Shown: positions 7,124-13,300 of the stretch, piece by piece
Position numbering within the stretch: the first letter of the stretch is position 1
Layout: each line of letters opens with the position of its first letter
Assembly (NCBI GenBank): GCA_947628575.1
Contig: CANRAK010000012.1
Location: 1 to 21,539 of the forward strand
Origin: an uncultured Clostridia bacterium
Lineage (GTDB): Bacteria > Bacillota > Clostridia > TANB77 > CAG-465
Reading direction: 5' to 3'
Length of the DNA: 21,539 nt
Notes under the pieces: model-generated
What the model was told of the DNA's origin: nothing
Databases searched by the model: none
The model's input: the letters and a program-made list of their open reading frames with translations, nothing else
Translations under genes and position numbers: made by a program

Positions 7124-7137
7124 AGAACGTTTGTTCG
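7124..7137 (-). promoter_or_regulatory. LexA/SOS box of recA
   Basis: Minus strand CGAACAAACGTTCT matches the Bacillus-type consensus CGAACRNRYGTTYC at 13 of 14 positions. It begins six bases after the -10 and covers the expected start point, where LexA would block RNA polymerase. Confidence 0.93.
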
Positions 7138-7143
7138 ATTACT

Positions 7144-7172
7144 ATTATACTATTAATTTTTTTGTTTGTCAA
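7144..7172 (-). promoter_or_regulatory. Sigma-A promoter of recA-recX
   Basis: Minus strand TTGACA (7172-7167), 17-base spacer, TATAAT (7149-7144): both hexamers are consensus. The rest of the gap, about 7180-7330, is AT-rich and I see nothing in it. Confidence 0.95.
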
Positions 7173-7336
7173 CACTTTTTTAAAAAATTTTTGAAATGCT
7201 ATTTTTCATTGAAATATAGGCATTTATAGTATATTAGATTACTAATTTATTTCTAGTATAATTGCATTATATCAATTGTTTTTAATTTTGTAAATAATAT
7301 TTTATTCAATTTTCGTATCATTTTTTGTATAGTCCA

Positions 7337-7374
7337 AAAAAAGAGGAAAAATCTTTTCATTCCTCCTCTTTTTT
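7337..7374 (-). terminator. Terminator after the HD-EAL gene
   Basis: Arms 7337-7347 and 7364-7374 (AAAAAAGAGGA with TCCTCTTTTTT) around a 16-base loop; on the minus strand the second arm carries the T run. It follows the stop codon at 7378-7380 directly. Confidence 0.65.
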
Positions 7375-7377
7375 GTG

Positions 7378-9018
7378 TTATATAATTGATTGATCTTCTT
7401 CAGAATTTAGTAGCTCAAATACCTTTTCATTAATCATATTTATCTCTGGTAATGGTTTGCTAAAGTAGTATCCCTGTACTAGTCTTGCTCCTACTAATTT
7501 TAATGTATCTAGTATTCTCTTATCTTCAACTCCTACAGCTATTAATAGTATATCTTTTGAAATAGTATAGGTAATTAAACTATTAATATATTTTTGCTTT
7601 TCAAAGTCTTTATATATATCTTTAATATATGACATATCAGGTATTATATAATCTACATCAATATATTTTATATCTTCAATAGACATTGTATCTAGTGTAA
7701 AGTTATCAAAAGCAACTTTTCCACCTTTTAAATGTATAGTCTGTATTGTCTCTTGGATACTTGAAATATCTTTATTATCATAGTTTTTAAACTCTATAAC
7801 CACTTTATTTCTTGCCATCATATCATATATTCTTGGCTTATTTACATAGTTAACATAGCTATCATAATCTATATTTACCATTATTACATTAGACTCTCTA
7901 TTTACAACACTCTCAAACTGCTCTATAGCATTAGTGAATAATATCTGCTGTAATTTATCATAATCATTATAATCTTTTGCAACTTCTAATAATTTTTCTA
8001 TTTTTATCTTTTTAGAAGTAGTTATTTGAGACAATGCTTCATAACCATATACATTTTGTGTCTTTAAATCAACTATTGGTTGATATTTTACTCTAACTGT
8101 TTTCTTAGTAATAATACTATCTATTATTTCTTTTATATCCTTACTTGTAATTTTCTCATCTTCAACATTTTCATCTTGCTTTTCTTTTACTTCTTCTTTC
8201 TTTTCAATCTGTATTTTCTTTCTTGAACCTTTTGCAAAATATGTACTTGCAAATTCATAATACTTTTCCTTTAGTTCTTTAAATTTGTTGTATACTTCTG
8301 TATTTTTAGATTTTGCATCTGCATCTTTTACATTTATTAATAAATAAAATAGCTCTCTATCATTATCTAATTCCTGAGCAAGAAAAGTTAGATTTTCTTG
8401 TGTTAACTCTTCTTTTGTTAAATACATATCATGATATTTAATAAGAGTTAAAATTATTTTTATTTCATTTTCTGTAAAATCAAATCTATTTAATATTGCT
8501 TCAGCTAGTTCAACAGACTTTAAGTCATGACCTTCAAAACTATCTGTGTCATTGATATCTTCAGAATTTTCTTTAACTTTTTTTACGTAAGGTTTTCCTA
8601 TATCATGTAAAAACATAGTCCATTTTATTATTTTCTTTTGCCAGTCTGAAATAGATATTTCTTTTACATCTGCATTTTCAATAGAAGATACTGTATGGTA
8701 AAAAACACTATATCTATGGTATTTACAATTTTGTTGACAATTAAATAAATTTTCACCATACTCATTATATACAAATAATTCTGGGAAATGTCTCATAAAT
8801 ACGTCTTGCTGTGTTATTTTTGGTAAATAGTATGATACATTTTCATCCATTAACACATTAGTATATATTTCTGTGACAGTCTTAATGTTATTTGAATACA
8901 TATTTAAATTATTTATGATGTTTCTTAATTTACCTTTTAAAGTAGCGTCTACGATTACTGCAGAAGTATCTGCAAAGTCCATATCAAAAACGCCCTCATA
9001 AACTTCATATTTTATCAT
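7378..9018 (-). CDS. HD-domain protein fused to a degenerate EAL domain
   Basis: A 546-residue soluble protein. Residues about 97-235 form an HD metal-phosphohydrolase domain of the kind found at the end of tRNA nucleotidyltransferases: H108, LHDIGK (H138-D139), FEGHD (H164), YHD (H196-D197) and DAD (232-234) are present. Residues about 240-290 are a charged Lys/Glu linker. Residues 303-530 form an EAL domain: VKYQPIVDL, YGYEALS (E327-A328-L329), MVNIDYDSY (N382), VVIEF (E409) and the closing QGYYFSKPLPE. Catalytic residues are lost: FDNF replaces DDFG, YIIPDMSYI lacks the usual Lys of the KxD motif, and AVGVED lacks the Glu of AEGVE. It is therefore probably not a c-di-GMP hydrolase but may bind a ligand. 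The HD half appears able to bind metal. Residues 1-96 have no family I recognise. AAAGGAT before the ATG supports the start. It is transcribed alone, divergent from rplM. Confidence 0.85.
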   Translation of the reverse strand: MIKYEVYEGVFDMDFADTSAVIVDATLKGKLRNIINNLNMYSNNIKTVTEIYTNVLMDENVSYYLPKITQQDVFMRHFPELFVYNEYGENLFNCQQNCKYHRYSVFYHTVSSIENADVKEISISDWQKKIIKWTMFLHDIGKPYVKKVKENSEDINDTDSFEGHDLKSVELAEAILNRFDFTENEIKIILTLIKYHDMYLTKEELTQENLTFLAQELDNDRELFYLLINVKDADAKSKNTEVYNKFKELKEKYYEFASTYFAKGSRKKIQIEKKEEVKEKQDENVEDEKITSKDIKEIIDSIITKKTVRVKYQPIVDLKTQNVYGYEALSQITTSKKIKIEKLLEVAKDYNDYDKLQQILFTNAIEQFESVVNRESNVIMVNIDYDSYVNYVNKPRIYDMMARNKVVIEFKNYDNKDISSIQETIQTIHLKGGKVAFDNFTLDTMSIEDIKYIDVDYIIPDMSYIKDIYKDFEKQKYINSLITYTISKDILLIAVGVEDKRILDTLKLVGARLVQGYYFSKPLPEINMINEKVFELLNSEEDQSII

Positions 9019-9090
9019 TCTCTTATCCTTTCGATTATATACATATAAATATATTACTATAAATATTTAGATTTTGCAAGTATTTTAAAT

Positions 9091-9121
9091 ACACATAGAA
9101 ATTTTCTATATGTGTTTTTTT
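9091..9121 (+). terminator. Terminator-like hairpin upstream of the rplM promoter
   Basis: ACACATAGAA and its complement TTCTAT..TGTGT (two-base bulge, three-base loop) followed by seven or eight T. It points along + but no + gene precedes it; see findings. Confidence 0.6.
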
Positions 9122-9142
9122 CACAAGATTTTTATATTTTGG

Positions 9143-9171
9143 TTGACATTTTTGCAAAAAAAATGTATAAT
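9143..9171 (+). promoter_or_regulatory. Sigma-A promoter of rplM-rpsI
   Basis: TTGACA (9143-9148), 17-base spacer, TATAAT (9166-9171): both consensus. Transcription should start near 9178, giving a leader of about 75 bases. Confidence 0.95.
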
Positions 9172-9177
9172 ATCTAA

Positions 9178-9243
9178 GTATCGTATAGTTAGTCAAACTA
9201 TAACCCCGGAAAATTTGACTTTCTAAGAGAATATTTTAGGAGG
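9178..9243 (+). promoter_or_regulatory. Probable L13 leader (ribosomal-protein autoregulation)
   Basis: The rplM leader can form two mutually exclusive hairpins. One pairs TATAGTT (9184-9190) with AACTATA (9196-9202). The other pairs AGTCAAA (9191-9197) with TTTGACT (9214-9220), enclosing the conserved-looking AACCCCGGAAAA. The Shine-Dalgarno TAGGAGG lies at 9237-9243. Position and structure fit the L13 leader RNA known upstream of rplM in Bacillus and relatives, in which L13 is thought to repress its own operon. The match to the family is from memory and the pairing is read by eye. Confidence 0.55.
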
Positions 9244-9253
9244 ATAAATTAAA

Positions 9254-9688
9254 ATGAATAATACTACACACAGCGTAAAAGCTAAAGAAATTGAAAAAAA
9301 ATGGTATATTCTAGATGCAGCTAATAAGCCACTTGGTAGAGTCGCTACAGAAGCAGCTAGACTTTTAAGAGGTAAACACAAACCTACTTATTCTACACAT
9401 CTTGATTGTGGAGATAATGTTATAATTTTAAACTCAGATAAAATAGTTTTAACTGGTAACAAATTAAATAATAAAGTATATAGACATCATTCAGAATATA
9501 TGACTGGTCTAAAGGAAATTTCATACAAAGATTTAATGGCAAAAAATTCAGAAAAAGCTGTTATGTTAGCCGTTAAAGGAATGCTACCAAAAAATTCATT
9601 AGGTAGACAAATGTTAACAAAATTAAGAGTATTTAAAGGTTCTGAGCATAATCATGAAGCTCAAAAACCAGAAATATGGAATTTTTAG
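9254..9688 (+). CDS. rplM: 50S ribosomal protein L13
   Basis: Assembly-initiating protein of the large subunit that binds 23S rRNA. Its 144 residues are normal for bacteria. Typical features are WYILDAANKPLGRVATEAARLLRGK, HLDCGDNVIILNSDKIVLTGNK, YRHHSEYMTGLKE, the basic KGMLPKNSLGRQMLTKLRVF and the end GSEHNHEAQKPEIW. It has AGGAGG ten bases before the ATG. It is first of the rplM-rpsI pair, the order conserved in nearly all bacteria, behind a consensus promoter and a probable autoregulatory leader. In most Firmicutes the pair follows truA and the ECF transporter genes; here it is instead divergent from the HD-EAL gene. Confidence 0.98.
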   Translation: MNNTTHSVKAKEIEKKWYILDAANKPLGRVATEAARLLRGKHKPTYSTHLDCGDNVIILNSDKIVLTGNKLNNKVYRHHSEYMTGLKEISYKDLMAKNSEKAVMLAVKGMLPKNSLGRQMLTKLRVFKGSEHNHEAQKPEIWNF

Positions 9689-9701
9689 GAGGAGTTAAAA
9701 A

Positions 9702-10097
9702 ATGGCAAAAAAAGAATATATTTATGCAACAGGAAAAAGAAAATCTTCAATAGCAAGAGTTAATATTATTCCTGGAACAGGTAAAATAACAATAAACAAA
9801 AAAGATTTAAATGAAATTTATACTTTAGATACATTAAAAGCTATAGTTTTAAAACCTTTTACAGTTGCTAATATGATGGAAAAATATGATGTTGAAGCTA
9901 CAGTTCATGGTGGCGGATTTGCAGGTCAAGCTGGAGCAGTTTCTCATGGTATTGCTAAAGCATTAGCTACAACTGATCCAGAAGTTCATGCTATACTAAA
10001 AAGAAATGGTCTTTTAACTAGAGATGCTAGAGTAAAAGAAAGAAGAAAATACGGTCTTAAAAAAGCAAGAAAAGCACCACAATTTTCAAAGAGATAA
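9702..10097 (+). CDS. rpsI: 30S ribosomal protein S9
   Basis: Small-subunit head protein whose C-terminal tail reaches the P-site tRNA. At 131 residues it has family marks ATGKRKSSIARV, PGTGKITINKKDL, VHGGGFAGQAGAVSHGIAKAL, KRNGLLTRDARVKERRKYG and the invariant end QFSKR. TAGGAGG overlaps the rplM stop codon, so the two are tightly coupled. It is followed by a strong terminator shared with the convergent membrane protein gene. Confidence 0.98.
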   Translation: MAKKEYIYATGKRKSSIARVNIIPGTGKITINKKDLNEIYTLDTLKAIVLKPFTVANMMEKYDVEATVHGGGFAGQAGAVSHGIAKALATTDPEVHAILKRNGLLTRDARVKERRKYGLKKARKAPQFSKR

Positions 10098-10114
10098 AAA
10101 TACAAAAACAAAAG

Positions 10115-10143
10115 AACTCGGAATTTTATTTCCGAGTTTTTTT
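10115..10143 (+). terminator. Bidirectional terminator after rpsI
   Basis: A perfect nine-pair stem (10115-10123 with 10130-10138) and six-base loop, followed by a run of T. The A-rich left flank gives T on the minus strand, so it can also serve the gene ending at 10149. Confidence 0.9.
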
Positions 10144-10148
10144 ATTAC

Positions 10149-10721
10149 TTATTTAATCTTTTTACACGCATATACACTAATAGATGCAACTATTGAGCCT
10201 AATGTTGCAGTTATTATTTGTGTTATACCCATTGACATACTTAATGTATTTTTTGCTACTTCAGGTATATTAACAACTGAACTCATTATTAAAAATCCTG
10301 AATATATTATTCCAGCTTTTAATAATATTCCTACTATTGCTGTTGCAAAATAATTTACTTTCTTAGTTACAAATAAATACTTGAATATATATATTAAAGC
10401 AAAGTTACCAATCCAAATTGCTGGTATCATAAGTTTTGAATATAAAGTAATGTTACTAAATAATACTCCACCAAGTATAGTTGATAGTGAGGGTAAAGTA
10501 GTCATAGCAATTGTTTTTATACCACCTTTAGTATATAGTGCTACTGAAATTAAAGATGCGTTTACTATAGTACCTACAATTATTTGTTGATATTTACCAA
10601 GAGGTATTATGCTTGCTAAAAATGTAGGAACTAAACATGCACCTATAATTATTAAAAGTGTAATAATTACATTCATAGTCTTATTTGTATTAACTAACTG
10701 ATTTTTTAATGCTTCTATCAA
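10149..10721 (-). CDS. Membrane protein, possibly ECF S-component-like
   Basis: A 190-residue protein with about five or six hydrophobic segments (for example NVIITLLIIIGACLVPTFLA, IIVGTIVNASLISVALY, LMIPAIWIGNFALIYIF, FATAIVGILLKAGIIYSGFLI, ITATLGSIVASISVYA) and a basic C-terminus (CKKIK). The start is taken as TTG at 10721: AAGGAGG lies eight bases before it, whereas the GTG at 10730 overlaps that site. It lies five bases after the GltD-like gene's stop, so it is in that operon. Its size, segment pattern and glycine-rich helices recall the small substrate-binding subunits of energy-coupling-factor transporters and clostridial proteins loosely annotated 'iron hydrogenase'. That is resemblance, not identification, and no substrate can be named. 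Confidence 0.75.
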   Translation of the reverse strand: MIEALKNQLVNTNKTMNVIITLLIIIGACLVPTFLASIIPLGKYQQIIVGTIVNASLISVALYTKGGIKTIAMTTLPSLSTILGGVLFSNITLYSKLMIPAIWIGNFALIYIFKYLFVTKKVNYFATAIVGILLKAGIIYSGFLIMSSVVNIPEVAKNTLSMSMGITQIITATLGSIVASISVYACKKIK

Positions 10722-10726
10722 TAATA

Positions 10727-11977
10727 TCACCTCCTTAAATATTTAATTATAGAATTTGCTGCTTCTCTTCCTGATATTGCTGCCCATGCAACTGTTGCTT
10801 TTTGAGATATAACATCGCCACCTGCAAATACTTTTTCTCTTGAAGTCATATTATTTTCATCTATTTTTATTTTTCCAAATTTGTCTGTATCAACGCCTAA
10901 ACTACTTATTGTTTTTTCATCTGCTTTAGAGCCAACTGCCATTATTACATAATCCATATCTATAGTGTAATTACTTCCTTCTATATTTACAGGACTAAGT
11001 CTACTATCATTTTCTTTCTTTACTAACTCTGTTTTTATACATTCTATTTTTTCTACTTTTTTATCTCCAATAATACTTACTATATTATTTTGAAATAAAA
11101 ATTCTATTTCTTCGTTAATTGACTCTTTAACCTCAACATCCTCTGCTGGCATTTGTTCTCTTGACCTTCTATAAATAACATAAACTTTATCTGCACCAAG
11201 TCTTTTTATAGTTCTAGAAACGTCCATTGCAACATTTCCACCACCTATTACAGCAACTCGTTTTCCTTTAAAGTTTGGAAAGTTTTTATTCTCTAATAAT
11301 TCATTGCCACCATATACTCCATCCAAATTTTCACCTGGTATTCCCATACTAGCTGAAATATTAGCACCTATTCCTAGATATATAGCATCATATTCTTTTT
11401 CTAATTTATTTATATCCAAGCTATAGTTTTTAACTACATCTATTCCAAGTTCAAGTATTTTATCTATACTCTCTTTTAATATTCTTTTATCTAATCTAAA
11501 TTCTGGTATTCCATAATATAATAGTCCACCTAGCTCGCTATACCTTTCAAATATAGTAACTTTACACCCATTCTTTGCTAAATATGCAGCACAAGTTAAA
11601 CTAGAAGGACCACTTCCTACTACAGCAACCTTTTTACCTTCAAGAATATTGCTTGTCTTTTGAATATTCCATTTTTCTTTTATAGCCATATCTGCTATAT
11701 AGCTTTCTATTTTTCCAATCTGGACAGGCTGAGATTTTATACCTCTAGTACAACTGCCTTGACATTGTTTACTATGTGGACAAATTCTTCCACAAATAGA
11801 TGGCAGTACAGTAGTATCGCATAATACTTCATATGCTTCTTTATATTTTTCTTCTTTTAATAGCTTAATGAATAAAGGAATATCATTTTGCAAAGGACAT
11901 GCGTTTTTACATGGTTTATTTTTGCAATTTATACAATATTCAACTTCGTTTTTTATATTTTTATCCACATTAACCAC
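10727..11977 (-). CDS. gltD: GltD/NfnB-like NAD(P)H-dependent flavoprotein oxidoreductase
   Basis: An FAD- and NAD(P)H-binding iron-sulfur oxidoreductase of the glutamate synthase small-subunit family, 416 residues. Residues 15-27 (CINCKNKPCKNAC) and 62-76 (CGRICPHSKQCQGSC, with C53 before it) hold the cysteines of the two [4Fe-4S] clusters. GSGPSSL (121-127) and IFERYSELGG bind FAD; GIPEFRLDKRIL is characteristic of the family. GGGNVAMDVSRT (245-256) is the NAD(P) site, with YRRSREQMPA after it. AGGDV near the end closes the second FAD contact. No gltA large subunit or NfnA is present nearby, and the protein is shorter than typical GltD (about 480), so electrons may go to another partner. 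It is coupled to the small membrane protein gene. Glutamate synthesis is only one possibility. An AGGTGG site before ATG supports the start. Confidence 0.88.
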   Translation of the reverse strand: MVNVDKNIKNEVEYCINCKNKPCKNACPLQNDIPLFIKLLKEEKYKEAYEVLCDTTVLPSICGRICPHSKQCQGSCTRGIKSQPVQIGKIESYIADMAIKEKWNIQKTSNILEGKKVAVVGSGPSSLTCAAYLAKNGCKVTIFERYSELGGLLYYGIPEFRLDKRILKESIDKILELGIDVVKNYSLDINKLEKEYDAIYLGIGANISASMGIPGENLDGVYGGNELLENKNFPNFKGKRVAVIGGGNVAMDVSRTIKRLGADKVYVIYRRSREQMPAEDVEVKESINEEIEFLFQNNIVSIIGDKKVEKIECIKTELVKKENDSRLSPVNIEGSNYTIDMDYVIMAVGSKADEKTISSLGVDTDKFGKIKIDENNMTSREKVFAGGDVISQKATVAWAAISGREAANSIIKYLRR

Positions 11978-12019
11978 CTACGCTACTATTATATATTATT
12001 ATTTTAAAATTAGCTAGAA

Positions 12020-12049
12020 AAAGAGCTCAGATTTTATCTAAAGCTCTTT
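12020..12049 (-). terminator. Terminator after the YjjX-type gene
   Basis: Outer stem AAAGAGCT/AGCTCTTT and inner AGAT/ATCT separated by a small internal loop, followed on the minus strand by TTTTTCT. It overlaps the stop codon of the upstream gene. Confidence 0.8.
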
Positions 12050-12578
12050 ATTTCCATATATCATTATTTATATGCTGTGTTAAAGCCATAATGAAAGCTT
12101 GCTCTGTTAAATCATATCTTGAAATTACATCATGACTTAGAAGTGATATACCACCTTTTCCAAGTCTGAGCTCACTTTCATTAAATATTCTATCCATAAC
12201 CTTACCTAAATCTGTAGATATTATTTCATCTACATACCTATCTGGCACAGGAAATCCGGCACTTGAAGCAGTACTTTGAAATCCTTTATTATCTTCAACA
12301 ACAGCAATATTAACTATCATCCACTTACCTAATCTATTTGTTATACCAGACTCTATTGATATATAGAAATCTGGTAATATATTATTTTCTTTAGCATATC
12401 TTTTTAAATTACTAACTCTATTTTTTGCACCAATGTATATATCTTCATTTACAGGCTCATCTGAAACTTCTGAGCTTACAGCTACTCCTATAATTTCTAC
12501 ATCACTAAAATACTTTTCAAAAGCAAGTTGTGCACCTCTTATTTTACTAGGGTTTTTACTAGCTATTAATATCTTCAT
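12048..12578 (-). CDS. yjjX: Inosine/xanthosine triphosphatase, YjjX/DUF84 family
   Basis: Cytosolic house-cleaning enzyme that hydrolyses non-canonical (d)ITP and XTP to monophosphates. At 176 residues it is normal in size. Motifs are IASKNPSKIRGAQLAFEKYF (substrate loop at the N-terminus), VSSEVSDEPVNEDIYIGAKNR, YISIESGI (76-79 ESGI, metal site), SSAGFPVPDRYVDEI, LGKVMDRIF, GKGGISLLSHDVISRYDLTEQA and the end ALTQHINNDIW. GTGAG/AAAG upstream is a weak ribosome site. It has its own promoter (12598-12625), whose -35 overlaps the end of yunB, and its own terminator, so it is monocistronic with possible readthrough from yunB. Confidence 0.9.
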   Translation of the reverse strand: MKILIASKNPSKIRGAQLAFEKYFSDVEIIGVAVSSEVSDEPVNEDIYIGAKNRVSNLKRYAKENNILPDFYISIESGITNRLGKWMIVNIAVVEDNKGFQSTASSAGFPVPDRYVDEIISTDLGKVMDRIFNESELRLGKGGISLLSHDVISRYDLTEQAFIMALTQHINNDIWK

Positions 12579-12597
12579 TCTTTACTCACCTAGCTAT

Positions 12598-12625
12598 ATT
12601 TTACTATACTTTGTTAATTTGTCAA
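12598..12625 (-). promoter_or_regulatory. Promoter of the YjjX-type gene
   Basis: Minus strand TTGACA (12625-12620), 16-base spacer, TAAAAT (12603-12598). The -35 box includes part of the yunB stop codon. Confidence 0.65.
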
Positions 12626-13299
12626 GTAAACTCTAGGACGTCGTTTGCATCAGTTAAATCTAAATTATAATAGGTTTCAGGGATATCACCACTTAGTACA
12701 GTTTCTGCAAGTACTACCTCTTTTTCATAATATTGGTCATTTACATATACTGGTGCTATTATAGTAAAATTAGTTCTAATTTTTAGTATAATTCTATGTC
12801 TAGTTTGATTTATACCAACACTATCAAACTGAGATATACATTCTATTTTAGTATCTCCAATTGGTGTAGTTTTTATATTAACTCTTACTCCTGCTCCACT
12901 AAGTATACCTGCATTAAAGAATAGTCCTAATGGGATTTTTACACTACTAGAATTACTATTTAATATATTTTCTTCTACATTAATTGCTATATCATTAGAT
13001 ATCCTATTTAACTCGTTTGTATTTGTGCGTAATGCCACTATTTTTCCATTTTCATCATAAACCTCACTAACTATGCTATCGTATGTAATATTATCTAAAT
13101 GAGTGCGTATTGCTTTTTCTGTAGCAAGCATAGCTAATGTATATGCGTTTGACTTTGTAAAATTTATTAATACTGGCTCTATTACTCTAATATACAAAGT
13201 AGTAACACTAGAAAAAAACAATAATAATATAAAAAATAAGACAAATGTTTTTTCCTTTTTCATTTGTCTTAATGATAATCTATAATATTTTATTCTCAT
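12622..13299 (-). CDS. yunB: Sporulation protein YunB
   Basis: A 225-residue membrane-anchored protein of the YunB family, which is under sigma-E in Bacillus and required for normal spores; its molecular role is unknown. Residues 1-18 are basic, 19-37 are one membrane helix (FVLFFILLLFFSSVTTLYI), and the rest should be outside the mother-cell membrane, in the intermembrane space. Family signatures are NAYTLAMLATEKAI, KIPLGLFFNAGILSG, TTPIGDTKIECISQFDSVGINQTRHRI (149-170, the most conserved part) and VVLAETVLSGDIPETYYNL (195-213). It starts one base after the SipL-like gene ends and has no clear Shine-Dalgarno, so translation probably depends on ribosomes finishing that gene. The pairing suggests that both act in forespore envelope or coat assembly. 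Confidence 0.93.
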   Translation of the reverse strand: MRIKYYRLSLRQMKKEKTFVLFFILLLFFSSVTTLYIRVIEPVLINFTKSNAYTLAMLATEKAIRTHLDNITYDSIVSEVYDENGKIVALRTNTNELNRISNDIAINVEENILNSNSSSVKIPLGLFFNAGILSGAGVRVNIKTTPIGDTKIECISQFDSVGINQTRHRIILKIRTNFTIIAPVYVNDQYYEKEVVLAETVLSGDIPETYYNLDLTDANDVLEFT

Positions 13300-13300
13300 A

